Notes: a model not told the origin generated them from the sequence alone. A DNA stretch of 64,000 nucleotides from Roseobacter sp. SK209-2-6 (GCF_000169455.1 NZ_AAYC01000009.1:1-64000); one strand, 5' to 3'. Shown: positions 25,890 through 35,558, counted from the stretch's first letter. Made by a program: numbers and translations.

Positions 25890-27407
25890 ATGCTGGAAGG
25901 ACTTCTGATCGGCCTTTCAACGGCCTTTTCCCTCACAAATATCCTGATGGTCATTGGCGGTTGCCTCATCGGGACCTTCATCGGCATGCTGCCAGGCCTG
26001 GGCCCGATGTCGATCATCGCCATCATGATCCCGGTGGCCATTTCGCTGGGCGACCCATCGGCGGCGCTGATCCTATTGGCCGGGGTCTATTACGGTGCCA
26101 TCTTTGGCGGTTCGACCTCTTCGATCCTGCTGAACGCCCCCGGAGTGGCGGGCACCGTGGCCTCGTCATTTGACGGCTACCCGATGGCGCGGGCGGGCAA
26201 GGCGGGCAAGGCGCTGACCATCGCCGCCATCGCCTCCTTTGCGGGGGGCACCATCGGCGCGCTTTTGCTGATGGTCTTTGCCCCGGCGCTCTCTTCGGTG
26301 GCGCTGCTGTTTCATTCGGCTGAGTATTTTGCCCTGATGGTGGTGGGCCTCTCGGCCATTGCCGCCTTTGCCGGTACCGGCCAGGTTGCGAAGGCCATTC
26401 TGATGACCCTCTTGGGGCTGATCATGGCCACCGTGGGCGAGGGCGCCCTCTTTAACATGCCGCGCTTCACCATGGGGGTGATGGATCTGCAATCAGGTTT
26501 CAGCTTCATCACCCTGGCCATGGCGATGTTTGCCCTGCCTGAGGCGCTGTTTTTAGTGATGAATCCGCCCAAGGCAGGCGGGAATTCCGGGGAGGGCAAG
26601 ATCAAGGATCTGCGCATTTCCCGCGCCGAGGCCAGACAAATCGCGCCGGTCATCGGGAGGCAATCGCTGCAGGGGTTCTTCATCGGGGTCTTGCCCGGAG
26701 CAGGGGCCACCATTGCCTCCTTCCTGGGCTATGCGGTGGAACGCAATCTTTCCACCAAGGAGGAACAGGCCGAGTTCGGCAAGGGCTCGGTCAAGGGCTT
26801 GGCCGCGCCGGAGACGGCAAACAATGCCGCCTGCACCGGCTCCTTTGTGCCGCTGCTGACCCTGGGCATTCCTGGCTCGGGCACCACGGCGATCCTGCTC
26901 GGCGCACTGGTGGCACTGAATGTGACGCCGGGGCCGCGGCTCATGATCGATGAGCCGCAGATCTTCTGGGCGGTGATCATCTCAATGTATATCGGGAATC
27001 TGATCCTCCTGGTGCTGAACCTGCCGCTGATCCCCTACATAGCCAAGGTGCTGGAGGTGCCGCGCAACTACCTGATCCCCTTCATCCTGTTTTTCACCCT
27101 GATGGGGGCTTACATTGGCCAGAACAACGCAACCGAGTTGCTCATTCTGGTGGGTTTTGGCTTCTGCGCCACGCTTTTGCGCTTTGCGGATTACCCGTTG
27201 GCGCCCTTGCTGATCGGCTTCATTCTGGGCTCGATGCTCGAAGACAATTTTGCCCGCTCGATGCAGCTCTATGACGGGCTCGGTTTCCTTTTGGAGCGAC
27301 CAATGACGCTTGCCCTACTGGTGCTGGCGGCGATCCTGGTTGTGCTGCCCAGCTACCGTGCACGGCGCGCCAGGGCCAAGGCGGATGGGGTGGCCGAAGG
27401 GGACTAA
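25890..27407 (+). CDS. tctA: Tripartite tricarboxylate transporter large permease (TctA)
   Basis: A 505-residue, roughly twelve-helix permease. It has the TctA motifs GTFIGMLPGLGPM near 28-40 and YYGAIFGGSTSSILLN near 70-85, and a second glycine-rich repeat around GVLPGAGATIASF (268-280), reflecting the internal duplication. It carries carboxylates with a proton or sodium gradient. It is the last gene of tctCBA and is followed by tandem GC-rich hairpins. Confidence 0.95.
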   Translation: MLEGLLIGLSTAFSLTNILMVIGGCLIGTFIGMLPGLGPMSIIAIMIPVAISLGDPSAALILLAGVYYGAIFGGSTSSILLNAPGVAGTVASSFDGYPMARAGKAGKALTIAAIASFAGGTIGALLLMVFAPALSSVALLFHSAEYFALMVVGLSAIAAFAGTGQVAKAILMTLLGLIMATVGEGALFNMPRFTMGVMDLQSGFSFITLAMAMFALPEALFLVMNPPKAGGNSGEGKIKDLRISRAEARQIAPVIGRQSLQGFFIGVLPGAGATIASFLGYAVERNLSTKEEQAEFGKGSVKGLAAPETANNAACTGSFVPLLTLGIPGSGTTAILLGALVALNVTPGPRLMIDEPQIFWAVIISMYIGNLILLVLNLPLIPYIAKVLEVPRNYLIPFILFFTLMGAYIGQNNATELLILVGFGFCATLLRFADYPLAPLLIGFILGSMLEDNFARSMQLYDGLGFLLERPMTLALLVLAAILVVLPSYRARRARAKADGVAEGD

Positions 27408-27430
27408 ACCTGCGCCTCACTATAGAAGTT

Positions 27431-27480
27431 GCCCGGCCGGGAGGCCGGGCAGCGCCCGACCCTCCCCACGGGAGGGCGCT
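27431..27480. terminator. Tandem GC-rich hairpins between tctA and the AEC carrier
   Basis: The first hairpin is GCCCGGCC-GGGA-GGCCGGGC (27431-27450). The second pairs AGCGCCC (27451-27457) with GGGCGCT (27474-27480), or alternatively CCCTCC (27460-27465) with GGAGGG (27471-27476). No T-run follows. The two genes converge here, so it probably ends or protects both transcripts. Confidence 0.5.
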
Positions 27481-27509
27481 TCACGCCCGCCCAGAGTCAG
27501 GCGCTTTCT

Positions 27510-28442
27510 TCAGCTCAGAACCAAAAGCCAGAACCAGACGGTAAAGACCGAGGCTGCGGTGGCGATCAGCACCGAGGAGGCCGCAACCCGCTTGGCGCGC
27601 CCGTACATATTGGCAAAGATATAGCCGTTGAAGCCGGTGGCCATGGCCGCATTCAATACGCCGGAGCGGAACAGATCCTGCTTCACATTCAGATAGGTGC
27701 CAAGGCTCCAGACGATTGCGGGATGCACCATCAGCACGGTGAAGCAGACAAAGAGGATGGTGCGCAGATCACCCTCGGGGCGGTACTGCACCAGAACGCC
27801 CCCTAGCGCAAAGAGCGCTGTTGGCAGGGCCGCGCGGATCAGGAGCTGCAAGGCAGAGTCGACCGTGCCGGGGATCGCTAGCCCAGTGAGGTTGAAGGCA
27901 AACCCCATGGCGATGCCCAGGATCAGCACATTCTTGAACATGGCCGAAAGCACCGAGGTCACAGTTTTCACACCGCCCGCTCCCCGGTTGCGCAGCACCT
28001 CCATTACGGTGATGCCAAGCCCATAACAAAAGGGCGAATGGAAGGCGATGATCGCAAAATTGCCGGTCAGGTTATCCGGCCCGAAGGCGCGTTCGGTGAT
28101 CGGCAGGCCCAGGAGTACTGAGTTGGAGAAGAGGCAGCAGAAGCCGATCGCCACGCTGTCTTCCCAATCGCGCTTGAAGATCAGCCGGGCGCCGAAGATG
28201 CCTAGGCAAAAGCAGATCGCGGCACCGGTATAAAAGCTGATCAGCAGCCCGGGGTCGAAACCGGCCGAGAGATCCAGCGTGGCCATGGCGCGGAATAACA
28301 GGCAGGGGATTGCGAAGCTCTGGGTGAACTTCATCAGCCCTTCTATCTGCACCTGGCCGAAAAAGCCGCGCTGGGTGGCGATATAGCCGGCGGCCACAAC
28401 CAGAAAAACCGGCAGGATGACGTCAACTAGGCTTTGCAGCAT
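27510..28442 (-). CDS. AEC-family (auxin efflux carrier / MdcF-like) transporter
   Basis: A 310-residue, ten-helix membrane protein of the bile/arsenite/riboflavin-like AEC family. The AGYIATQRGFF start, the FAIPCLLFRAMA segment near 45-56, and ALPTALFALGGVL near 225 are typical. Bacterial members move malonate, malate or other organic acids. No enzyme gene is beside it to name the substrate. It converges on tctCBA and lies 105 bases from the MBL hydrolase on the same strand. Confidence 0.8.
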   Translation of the reverse strand: MLQSLVDVILPVFLVVAAGYIATQRGFFGQVQIEGLMKFTQSFAIPCLLFRAMATLDLSAGFDPGLLISFYTGAAICFCLGIFGARLIFKRDWEDSVAIGFCCLFSNSVLLGLPITERAFGPDNLTGNFAIIAFHSPFCYGLGITVMEVLRNRGAGGVKTVTSVLSAMFKNVLILGIAMGFAFNLTGLAIPGTVDSALQLLIRAALPTALFALGGVLVQYRPEGDLRTILFVCFTVLMVHPAIVWSLGTYLNVKQDLFRSGVLNAAMATGFNGYIFANMYGRAKRVAASSVLIATAASVFTVWFWLLVLS

Positions 28443-28547
28443 GAGCGGGCTCCGCGCGTCATTCGCACAGCCGGATGGCGGCGACGGTTTTTTACTAGGT
28501 TTGCAGCGCGCTGCTGCGGGATATGCCCAGGGCCAGCGATACCAGCC

Positions 28548-29345
28548 TCAGAGCGGGCAGCGGATCACCAGCCCGTCATAGGCCGGGGTGATATGATCGG
28601 GGGTCTCGGCCTCCAGCGTGGCGTAGTCGAGATCAAAATGCATATTGGTCAGCACTGCGCGGCGCGGTTTCATCCGCTCGATCCACTCCAGTGCCTCTTT
28701 GAGGCAGAAATGAGTGGGATGCGGGTTGCGGCGCAGCGCATCGATGACCCAGCAATCCAGGCCTTCGAGCATGGGCAGGGCCGCGTCCGGGATCTTGACC
28801 ACATCTGGCAGATAGGCGAGCCCGCCCATGCGGAACCCCAGGGCATCAATCGAGCCGTGATTGACCTCAAAGGGCTGGAACGGGATCTCGCCGCCCGGCC
28901 CGTTGATGGCAAAGGCGCCGTCAATGCTGCGCAGATCTAGGATCGGCGGATAGGGCGAGCCCTCGGGCTGAACAAAGGCATAACCGAAGCGGCTGAGCAG
29001 GGCGTTCTGGGTGTCGCCGTCGGCATAGACCGGGACGCGGGCGCGCATGTTGAAGACGATCATGCGCAGATCATCAATGCCATGCACATGGTCCGCATGG
29101 GAATGGGTATAGACCACCCCATCCAGGCGCCCGGTGCCGCTGTCCAGAAGCTGGTCTCGCATATCGGGCGAGGTATCGATCAGCACCGAAGTGGTGCCCT
29201 CCGGCCCCTCGCGCTCCACCAGCATCGAGCAGCGTCGGCGGCGGTTGCGCGGGTTCTGAGGATCGCAATCGCCCCAAAGCCCGCCAAGCCGCGGCACACC
29301 GCCGGATGAGCCGCAGCCCAATATGGTATAGCGCAGCTCCGCCAT
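28548..29345 (-). CDS. MBL-fold metallohydrolase (PhnP/RNase Z-like)
   Basis: A 265-residue zinc hydrolase. The metal site HSHADH is at residues 81-86; the N-terminal LGCGSSGGVPR and a later EVNHGSID support a place among PhnP-type phosphodiesterases. These cleave cyclic phosphodiesters, for example in phosphonate or nucleotide metabolism, but this gene sits in a housekeeping cluster rather than in the phn cluster. Its ATG overlaps the tatD stop (TGATG), a common pairing in Rhodobacterales. The natural substrate is unproven. Confidence 0.88.
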   Translation of the reverse strand: MAELRYTILGCGSSGGVPRLGGLWGDCDPQNPRNRRRRCSMLVEREGPEGTTSVLIDTSPDMRDQLLDSGTGRLDGVVYTHSHADHVHGIDDLRMIVFNMRARVPVYADGDTQNALLSRFGYAFVQPEGSPYPPILDLRSIDGAFAINGPGGEIPFQPFEVNHGSIDALGFRMGGLAYLPDVVKIPDAALPMLEGLDCWVIDALRRNPHPTHFCLKEALEWIERMKPRRAVLTNMHFDLDYATLEAETPDHITPAYDGLVIRCPL

Positions 29346-30154
29346 CAGGCTGCCGCCTCATAGGCAGCGGCTTTCCAGAACAGCCGGTCGAAATTCTCCT
29401 GGGTGCGGGCAGCGAAGTCTGCGTAATCGAGGCCATAGACCTCTGCGCCGACCTTGGCGGTGTGGGCGGAATAGGCAGGCTCATTGCGTTTGCCGCGATA
29501 GGGCGGCGGCGCCAGATAGGGGGCGTCGGTTTCAACCAGGATACGCTCTACTGGTGCGGCGGCGAAGATATCCCGCAGCTCCTGGCTTTTGGGGAAGGCG
29601 GCGATGCCGGACATCGACAGGTAAAAGCCAAGATCCAGCGCTGCCCGGGCCAGCTCTGCCGAAGACGAAAAGCAATGCATGACGCAGCTATAGGCACCGT
29701 TTTGCATCTCTTCGCTCAAGATCCGGGCCATATCCTCATCCGCGTCGCGGGAATGGATGATCAAGGGCAGCTTGCTATCCCGCGCTGCTGCAATATGGGT
29801 GCGCAGGGACTGCTGCTGTACCTCAGCACTTTCGGCGGTGTAATGGTAGTCGAGCCCGGTTTCGCCGATACCGACAAATTTCGGATGCGCAGCCAGGGCG
29901 ACCAGCTCATCATAGCTGGCCATAGGTTCTGCGGCGACGCTCATCGGGTGGGTGCCGGCAGCATAGAAGACCGGAGCATGGGCTTCGGCTATGGCACGCA
30001 CGGATGGCTCATTTTTCAGTTTGGTGCAGATGGTCACCATTCGCGTGACACCCGCTTCAGCCGCGCGGGTCACAATCTCATCCAGCTGGCCTTCAAAATC
30101 CGGGAAATCCAGATGACAATGACTGTCTGTTATCTGCGGAGGGGTCGTGCTCAT
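29345..30154 (-). CDS. TatD-family metal-dependent hydrolase/DNase
   Basis: A 269-residue TIM-barrel hydrolase. The metal ligands of the family are visible: DSHCHLD near the N-terminus, GIGETGLDYH near 90-100, IIHSRDA near 130, MHCFSSS near 158 and VETDAPYL near 208. E. coli TatD is a 3'-5' DNase. ATG 30154 is chosen because GAGGCAGG precedes it; ATG 30178 would add eight residues without a clear ribosome site. It follows holB by 52 bases and overlaps the MBL gene. Confidence 0.9.
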   Translation of the reverse strand: MSTTPPQITDSHCHLDFPDFEGQLDEIVTRAAEAGVTRMVTICTKLKNEPSVRAIAEAHAPVFYAAGTHPMSVAAEPMASYDELVALAAHPKFVGIGETGLDYHYTAESAEVQQQSLRTHIAAARDSKLPLIIHSRDADEDMARILSEEMQNGAYSCVMHCFSSSAELARAALDLGFYLSMSGIAAFPKSQELRDIFAAAPVERILVETDAPYLAPPPYRGKRNEPAYSAHTAKVGAEVYGLDYADFAARTQENFDRLFWKAAAYEAAA

Positions 30155-30206
30155 GCCTGCCTCATGTGGTTCGCTCATCTGCAGGACAAAGAACGCTCAC
30201 TCGGTG

Positions 30207-31343
30207 TCAGCGCTCCGCAGTTTCCTGCATCTTGAAAACCGTATCTAGGACAAGAGAAGCGGGGTCAAGGTTCACTGCCTGTCCATGGCGTGCCCTTGCG
30301 CTGGCTTCCGCTGCCAGATCCGCCCAGGCCCGCGCTTTCTGAGTGTTCGGCGACAGGCGGCTCAGCACCTGTGCTTCCCCTTCGGCAGCCTCCGGAAAGG
30401 GGGCTTGCCCCGCAGCGCCACAATAGGCGAGGCGGGCAAGAAGGATCTCAACCAGGTTGAGCAGAAGTTCAAATTTCTCTGCGGCCCCCCGCTGGGCAGC
30501 CGCCTCAGCCAGGGCAAGAGCCCGTTGTCGATCCAATCGGGGCATGCTGCCCGCGATCTGAACGAGTTCACTATAGATCCGCAATCCGCCAAGATTAATC
30601 AATCGCAGCGCTGCGCCTACTGAGCCTGCCGAAAGTGCCGCCAAATGATCGGTCTGCGCTGGCAGCTCCGCTCCCGCTTGCGCCAAAGCCACTTGCATGT
30701 CTTCTGCGGTGAGAGGAGCAAGGCGTAGAGTGCGGCACCGGGAGCGGATTGTTGGCAATAGGCGTGAGGGTTGGTGCGAGATCAGCAAAATCGTTGTTCG
30801 TGCCGGAGGTTCCTCCAGCATCTTCAACAGGGCGTTGGCCGCGCTGACATTCATATCGTCTGCGGCATCAACGATCACGACCCTGCGCCCACCATCTGCG
30901 GAGGAAAGACCAAAGAAGCGGTTCAAGCCCCTGATGTCATCAACAACGATTTGATCGCGGAGTTTGCCCTTGTCGTTGTAGCTGCGCGAGATCGGGGCAA
31001 GCCCGGGTTCAGCCAGGGCTTGGATCCGGTGCGAGACGGGGTGCTCTGGATCCACCTGCATAGAGGTGGCAGGTGGTGGCGCTCCAAATAAGCCATCTTC
31101 GGCTGGCGGTGTTGCCAGCAGAAACCGGGCAATGCGCCAGGCGAGCGTTGCCTTTCCTATCCCCAATGGGCCGGTGAGCAGCCAGCCATGGTGCAGGCGG
31201 CCAGAGTTGAAAGCATCGAGAAAACTCTGCTCTGCTTTTTCCTGACCAAAAAGTTGAAGGGTTTCACGCGGGTGAGGTGCTCCCGGAGCTTGATCCGCGC
31301 GGGGGAGCTCTTCAGGCTCTTTTGCTTTGCTGCTTCGCGCCAT
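30207..31343 (-). CDS. holB: DNA polymerase III delta-prime subunit
   Basis: A 378-residue clamp-loader subunit that helps load the beta sliding clamp at replication forks. The AAA+ core contains a Walker-A-like GPLGIGKAT near 58-66, a Walker B region around VVIVDAADDMN and the SRC motif (RSRCRTLRL near 210). Its ATG overlaps the tmk stop (TAATG). The tmk-holB-tatD-MBL order is widespread in bacteria and supports the call. Confidence 0.93.
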   Translation of the reverse strand: MARSSKAKEPEELPRADQAPGAPHPRETLQLFGQEKAEQSFLDAFNSGRLHHGWLLTGPLGIGKATLAWRIARFLLATPPAEDGLFGAPPPATSMQVDPEHPVSHRIQALAEPGLAPISRSYNDKGKLRDQIVVDDIRGLNRFFGLSSADGGRRVVIVDAADDMNVSAANALLKMLEEPPARTTILLISHQPSRLLPTIRSRCRTLRLAPLTAEDMQVALAQAGAELPAQTDHLAALSAGSVGAALRLINLGGLRIYSELVQIAGSMPRLDRQRALALAEAAAQRGAAEKFELLLNLVEILLARLAYCGAAGQAPFPEAAEGEAQVLSRLSPNTQKARAWADLAAEASARARHGQAVNLDPASLVLDTVFKMQETAER

Positions 31344-32008
31344 TATTGCGGCTCGCCACTGCGGATCGAGAGTTCGTCTTGCGCAACCGCCAGAACCTTT
31401 GCGGCAACTTTATCGATTGGCTGCGTGCCATCGATGACGCGGAAACGTTTGTTGAACTCCTGAGCCAGAGAGAGGAAACCGGCACGCATTTGCTGCTGCA
31501 AACCAAGGCCGAAATCTTCAAACCGTTCTTCACGGCCTTGACGCCCCTTGGCGCGGGACAGACCTGTTTCTGGGTCCATATCGATCAAAAGGGTGAGATC
31601 GGGCTCTCGCTGGATCATCAGGTCATGCAGTTGGTCAACGGTCTGGCGGAGATCCCCACGCGATAAACCCTGGTACATACGGGTGCTGTCCGCGAAACGG
31701 TCGCAGATAACTACTTTGCCCGCTTTGAGCGCGGGTAAGATCGTACGCTCCAAATGGTCCCGTCGCGCAGCTGTAAAAAGCAGGATCTCCGTCTCTGCAG
31801 ACCACTTGTCCGGATCTCCCTCCAGCACAATGCGCCTGATCTCTTCGGCACCTGGGGAACCACCAGGCTCCCGCGTGAGCACAACCTCTTTCCCGGCAAA
31901 GCGCAATGCTTCGGCCAGAAGTTTGCACTGTGTGGATTTCCCAGAGCCATCAATGCCTTCGAAGGTCAGAAAAAGGCCGGGCAGGTCAGCGGTTTCTTTG
32001 GAAGTCAC
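31343..32008 (-). CDS. tmk: Thymidylate kinase
   Basis: A 221-residue enzyme that phosphorylates dTMP to dTDP. The P-loop is EGIDGSGKST (17-26), the DR motif is CDRFADST near 100, and the substrate-lid region follows around RAKGRQGREERFE. It overlaps the D,D-carboxypeptidase gene by four bases (ATGA) and the holB start by one. The length and motifs are normal. Confidence 0.96.
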   Translation of the reverse strand: MTSKETADLPGLFLTFEGIDGSGKSTQCKLLAEALRFAGKEVVLTREPGGSPGAEEIRRIVLEGDPDKWSAETEILLFTAARRDHLERTILPALKAGKVVICDRFADSTRMYQGLSRGDLRQTVDQLHDLMIQREPDLTLLIDMDPETGLSRAKGRQGREERFEDFGLGLQQQMRAGFLSLAQEFNKRFRVIDGTQPIDKVAAKVLAVAQDELSIRSGEPQ

Positions 32009-33180
32009 TGTGTTGCCTCAGGCCCGTCGATCAATTGCTTGCTGAGCACCTGAGCGGCGGTCTTAATCCGGACCAAAAAGCCTCCTGCCGGCACATCGGC
32101 CTCGGCGACTAGTGGCAGGCGTATTTCTGGCAATTCCTCAGGGCGCAGAACCAGTTCCGCCAGCCTTTGCCCTTTGGAAACGGGCGCATTGACCGGGCCC
32201 TTGTAGACTACTTCTGCGGCGACCTGTTTGCCCGAAAGGGCTGGTAGCAGAACCTCAAAATCATTCGCAGGAACCAGCCCTACCGATTGTTGTGCTCCAC
32301 GCCAGATCTCTGCCTGCGCGACCGGGATACCTGCTTTGGCGATGGTTTTCTTGGCAAATTGGCGAAACGACCAGTTAACCACGGCCTCAGCCTCCTCTGC
32401 GCGTGCTTTGGCACTGTTCAGACCGGTGATTACAAAGATCACTCTACGCTCGCCCTGAACGGCAGACCCAACTAGGCCATAGCCTGCTTCGGAAGTATGA
32501 CCAGTCTTCAGCCCATCCGCACCGATCCCCAGCCCCAATAGCGGATTACGATTTCGGGTATTTGATGGCGCGCGCCCGTCGAAAGCGAACTCCTTTTCGG
32601 AAAACAACGGATAATACTGCGGAAAATCCTCGATCAGCCGCTCTGCGAGGATCCCGAGGTCGCGCATCGACATGCGATGCCCAGCGGCTGGCCAGCCATT
32701 GGAATTGGCAAAGGTTGCGTTTACCATCCCGAGCTCCTGCGCCCGCCGGGTCATATAGCGGGCAAAGCCTGCTTCGGTGCCATCGGGGCTCAGAGCTTCG
32801 GCGATAACCGCGCAGGCATCATTGCCGGATAGAACGATAATCCCACGCAGCAGATCTTCGACCCCGACGCGATCGGTGGTGTCCAGAAACATGGTCGACC
32901 CGCCATAACTCATGGCATGAGCACTGACGGGCAATTTCTCACTCAGCGTCAGCCTGCCGTCCTGCAGTGCCTCAAATGCGATGTAGAGCGTCATCAGCTT
33001 TGACATCGAAGCAGGGGGCAAAGGCTGGTCGGCGTTTTTGGACAAGAGCACCGTATCGGTGCCTTGGTCAATCACATAGGCGGCCCTTGCACCGGTTTCA
33101 AACGCGGCAAGAGGGAGGGCGCTGAGGCCAAGACTAGCAACAAAAGCACTTGTAACGAAGACGGGGCGCATGAAATTCAC
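32005..33180 (-). CDS. D-alanyl-D-alanine carboxypeptidase (penicillin-binding protein, DacC-type)
   Basis: A 391-residue periplasmic enzyme that trims the terminal D-Ala from peptidoglycan stem peptides. A signal peptide (1-26) is followed by the penicilloyl-serine transferase motifs SMSK (58-61), SGN (118-120) and KTG (225-227). A PBP5-type C-terminal beta domain then occupies about 275-380. The usual amphipathic membrane anchor could be the last 25 residues. It lies 24 bases after the SPOR lipoprotein gene in the same operon. Confidence 0.94.
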   Translation of the reverse strand: MNFMRPVFVTSAFVASLGLSALPLAAFETGARAAYVIDQGTDTVLLSKNADQPLPPASMSKLMTLYIAFEALQDGRLTLSEKLPVSAHAMSYGGSTMFLDTTDRVGVEDLLRGIIVLSGNDACAVIAEALSPDGTEAGFARYMTRRAQELGMVNATFANSNGWPAAGHRMSMRDLGILAERLIEDFPQYYPLFSEKEFAFDGRAPSNTRNRNPLLGLGIGADGLKTGHTSEAGYGLVGSAVQGERRVIFVITGLNSAKARAEEAEAVVNWSFRQFAKKTIAKAGIPVAQAEIWRGAQQSVGLVPANDFEVLLPALSGKQVAAEVVYKGPVNAPVSKGQRLAELVLRPEELPEIRLPLVAEADVPAGGFLVRIKTAAQVLSKQLIDGPEATQ

Positions 33181-33204
33181 GTCAGAGCCCTCCTGTTTGG
33201 CTGA

Positions 33205-34074
33205 TTAGTTTGTCACTGCATATGCATCCGTAAAGCCAGCGGCTTTCACGCTTTTTAGCAACTGGCTGCGTTCGGATTTGGACTGTGCAGGTCCAACAAC
33301 CACGCGCCAGAAAGGTTTACCTTTGCTGGATTGCTCCAGCACGGTCGGGATGAGACCAGCATTGCGCATCTGTGCGGCGGTGTTTTTGGCGTTGTTCTCA
33401 ACGCTGAAAATGCCGATTTGGATGAAGGGCTTCTCGAGCGAGGAAACCGCAGCGGGGCGGGGAGCGGTAGGGGTTTGAGGTGGAGCAGCCTCAATTGCGG
33501 CGGCGGCACCCGCGATAGGATCCAAGGGTTCTGCAGAGATTTCAGGATTGGTGAGGGTGGTTGCTTCCGCCTCTTCCAGCGGGGTGGCCTGCTCCGGTTC
33601 TTCCGGTGGCAGCTCCTCGGTTTCACGGCGCAGGGCCGTAACATTCAGTTCAACCGGAGCACCGGCCAGCATTCCCAGTGCTCCCGCAGCATCCGACGAG
33701 ACCTGCAGCCGGGGGCCAGGTATTTCGCGTTCTCGCCGGAACAAGGCGCCAATCACGAATTTGCCATTGCTGCTGTTACGGATAATCACACGCTCTGGAT
33801 CTTTGGCGTCAGGATGTGCGACCCAAACCCCGCCAAGCGAAGGGCGCCCGTCCCACAGGCCCGCTTCGGTAACCTGGAAGACATCCGGAGCTTCGACATC
33901 CCGTTCGACAAGTCGGGTACTGCTTGCCCCTTCTGGGGCTGCACCGCTGACTTTTTGTTGTGGTTGCAAGAATGAAATGCCCTTGCCTTCTTCACATCCG
34001 ACCAGGGCCAAAAGGGCAACTGTCGCCCAGGCGAACCTGACGGAGGAATATCGTGTCGGCACTGCCTTGATCAT
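33205..34074 (-). CDS. SPOR-domain lipoprotein
   Basis: A 289-residue protein with a lipoprotein signal (VALLALVGC, lipidated Cys near 27), a middle part with a D-P-E-rich domain of RlpA-like type (about 60-150), a proline/alanine-rich linker (155-210) and a C-terminal SPOR domain (IQIGIFSVENNAKNTA onward, about 217-289). SPOR domains bind denuded glycan strands at division sites. The pairing with a D,D-carboxypeptidase gene directly downstream fits a cell-wall role at the septum. Confidence 0.88.
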   Translation of the reverse strand: MIKAVPTRYSSVRFAWATVALLALVGCEEGKGISFLQPQQKVSGAAPEGASSTRLVERDVEAPDVFQVTEAGLWDGRPSLGGVWVAHPDAKDPERVIIRNSSNGKFVIGALFRREREIPGPRLQVSSDAAGALGMLAGAPVELNVTALRRETEELPPEEPEQATPLEEAEATTLTNPEISAEPLDPIAGAAAAIEAAPPQTPTAPRPAAVSSLEKPFIQIGIFSVENNAKNTAAQMRNAGLIPTVLEQSSKGKPFWRVVVGPAQSKSERSQLLKSVKAAGFTDAYAVTN

Positions 34075-34357
34075 GGCTGCTTCCTTGCCTGTGCTCTATG
34101 CGCTTGCCTCTTCAAAAGCGTTGCGCGCCTCGCCGGGGTTTCCGGCCAATCTTTTGATTTGCGGAATCATAGCCTTTGGAAGCGGTTATGGAAACCCTGA
34201 CCGCGGTGTGAATTCTGGATTGCCTGAGTGTTGGCACGATCTTGCGCGTCTCACATTGGGTGACAGTAGGGTTTCTATTCCCCAGCAGGATTTCAGCGCT
34301 GCGAGGTCAATTTTTGCTTGCGCCGGATGCAGTCGCACCTTAAACCGCCCGGTGACC

Positions 34358-34447
34358 GGGGAGGTGGCAGAGTGGTCGAATGCGGCGGTCTTGAAAACCG
34401 TTGAACGTGAGAGCGTTCCCAGGGTTCGAATCCCTGTCTCCCCGCCA
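34358..34447 (+). tRNA. tRNA-Ser (anticodon UGA)
   Basis: A 90-base tRNA with an encoded CCA end. The acceptor GGGGAGG pairs with TCTCCCC (one G-U pair). The anticodon stem-loop GCGGT-CTTGAAA-ACCGT has anticodon TGA at 34392-34394. A long variable arm (GAACGTGAGAGCGTTC) marks a serine tRNA, and the T-loop GGGTTCGAATCCC is standard. Confidence 0.97.
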
Positions 34448-34628
34448 CTCAATCACCCACTTGTCGGCCATTTGAGGAGGGCATTCCGGCCCTTAGCCGC
34501 ACGTGCCTGTTGAATTCTTCGGCCTTCTTGATGCGCCTGGTTCTCATCTTCGGAACATTCTGCTGATGTATCCCACATGGTTCCTGGGCTTGAAGCTATT
34601 GGGGGGCACAGGATGCCTTCATCCAAAA

Positions 34629-34660
34629 AAACAGCCCGCTTTCGGGAAAGCGAGCTGTTT
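34629..34660 (-). terminator. Rho-independent terminator of rpe
   Basis: On the - strand AAACAGC...GCTGTTT forms an extended stem (34629-34660, one mismatch), followed by six T residues (34630-34625). It sits 26 bases after the rpe stop. Confidence 0.85.
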
Positions 34661-34685
34661 CAAAAATGTTTAAGCAGTGGGTGAC

Positions 34686-35375
34686 CTAGACCCATGTACC
34701 CTTTGCCGCGTCACGGATTTCTTTGATGTTCTTGCCGTAGACATCTGGGTTCTCAACTGAGCCGCCACGGAAAACGGCGGAACCCGCAACAAGGACATCG
34801 GCGCCGGCTTCTGCGACCAATGGGGCGGTTTTGGGGTCCACGCCGCCATCGATCTCGATATGAACAGGACGGTCACCGATCATCTGGCGCAGCTGTCGGA
34901 TTTTGCTGGTCATATCGATGAACTTCTGCCCGCCAAAGCCTGGGTTTACCGTCATCACGCAGATCAGGTCGGTCAGATCCAAGAGATGGGCGACGGCTTC
35001 GGCCGGAGTGCCGGGGTTCAGTGCTACACCCGCCTTCATACCTGCGGCGCGAATGGCCTGTAGGGTGCGGTGAATGTGTGGGCCAGCTTCGATATGAGCG
35101 GTCAAGACATCAGCCCCGGCATCGGCATAGGCATCGATATAGCTGTCGACGGGCGAGATCATCAGGTGCACGTCCATGACCGTCTTTACATGTGGGCGAA
35201 ACGCTTTGACCGCCATGGGCCCAAAGGTGAGGTTGGGGACGAAATGGCCATCCATGACGTCCACATGCACCCAATCTGCGCCTTGGGCTTCGATCGCCTG
35301 AATTTCCTGCCCGAAATTGGCGAAATCTGCGGATAGAATTGAAGGCGCAATCTTGATCTGGCGGTCAAAGGACAT
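34686..35375 (-). CDS. rpe: Ribulose-phosphate 3-epimerase
   Basis: A 229-residue TIM-barrel enzyme interconverting ribulose 5-phosphate and xylulose 5-phosphate in the pentose phosphate pathway. The family motifs are complete: APSILSADF (10-18), HVDVMDGHFVPNLTFG (37-52), MTVNPGFGGQKF (near 140-152) and EIDGGV (near 175). It is transcribed alone, divergent from phnC, and is followed by a good terminator. Confidence 0.97.
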   Translation of the reverse strand: MSFDRQIKIAPSILSADFANFGQEIQAIEAQGADWVHVDVMDGHFVPNLTFGPMAVKAFRPHVKTVMDVHLMISPVDSYIDAYADAGADVLTAHIEAGPHIHRTLQAIRAAGMKAGVALNPGTPAEAVAHLLDLTDLICVMTVNPGFGGQKFIDMTSKIRQLRQMIGDRPVHIEIDGGVDPKTAPLVAEAGADVLVAGSAVFRGGSVENPDVYGKNIKEIRDAAKGTWV

Positions 35376-35475
35376 GGAACATCTTCTTTTGTGAGTGGGT
35401 CAAGGGCGTGTTGAGCCGTCCTATAACGGCTTGCGAGAGTGCTGCACAGGGCCAGTATAGCTAAATCCGCCCCTC

Positions 35476-35504
35476 AGTTTACAAAAGTTTCACCCAAGCG
35501 ACAC
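35476..35504 (+). promoter_or_regulatory. Pho-box-like direct repeats upstream of phnC
   Basis: Three 7-base units (AGTTTAC, GTTTCAC, GCGACAC) start at 35476, 35487 and 35498, each spaced by four bases. The 11-base period is that of PhoB boxes (CTGTCAT-N4 repeats). The middle unit matches five of seven positions; the others match less well. It lies 55 bases before phnC. Confidence 0.55.
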
Positions 35505-35558
35505 AAATCGTTTGAGGGCAAACGGTAGCCAGTCCCCGAGACAAAAAGGGACTGACCC

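Noticed and set aside
33548-34513. + strand frame running over the SPOR lipoprotein gene and the tRNA-Ser
   Set aside because: It reads through a tRNA and is antisense to a clear gene.
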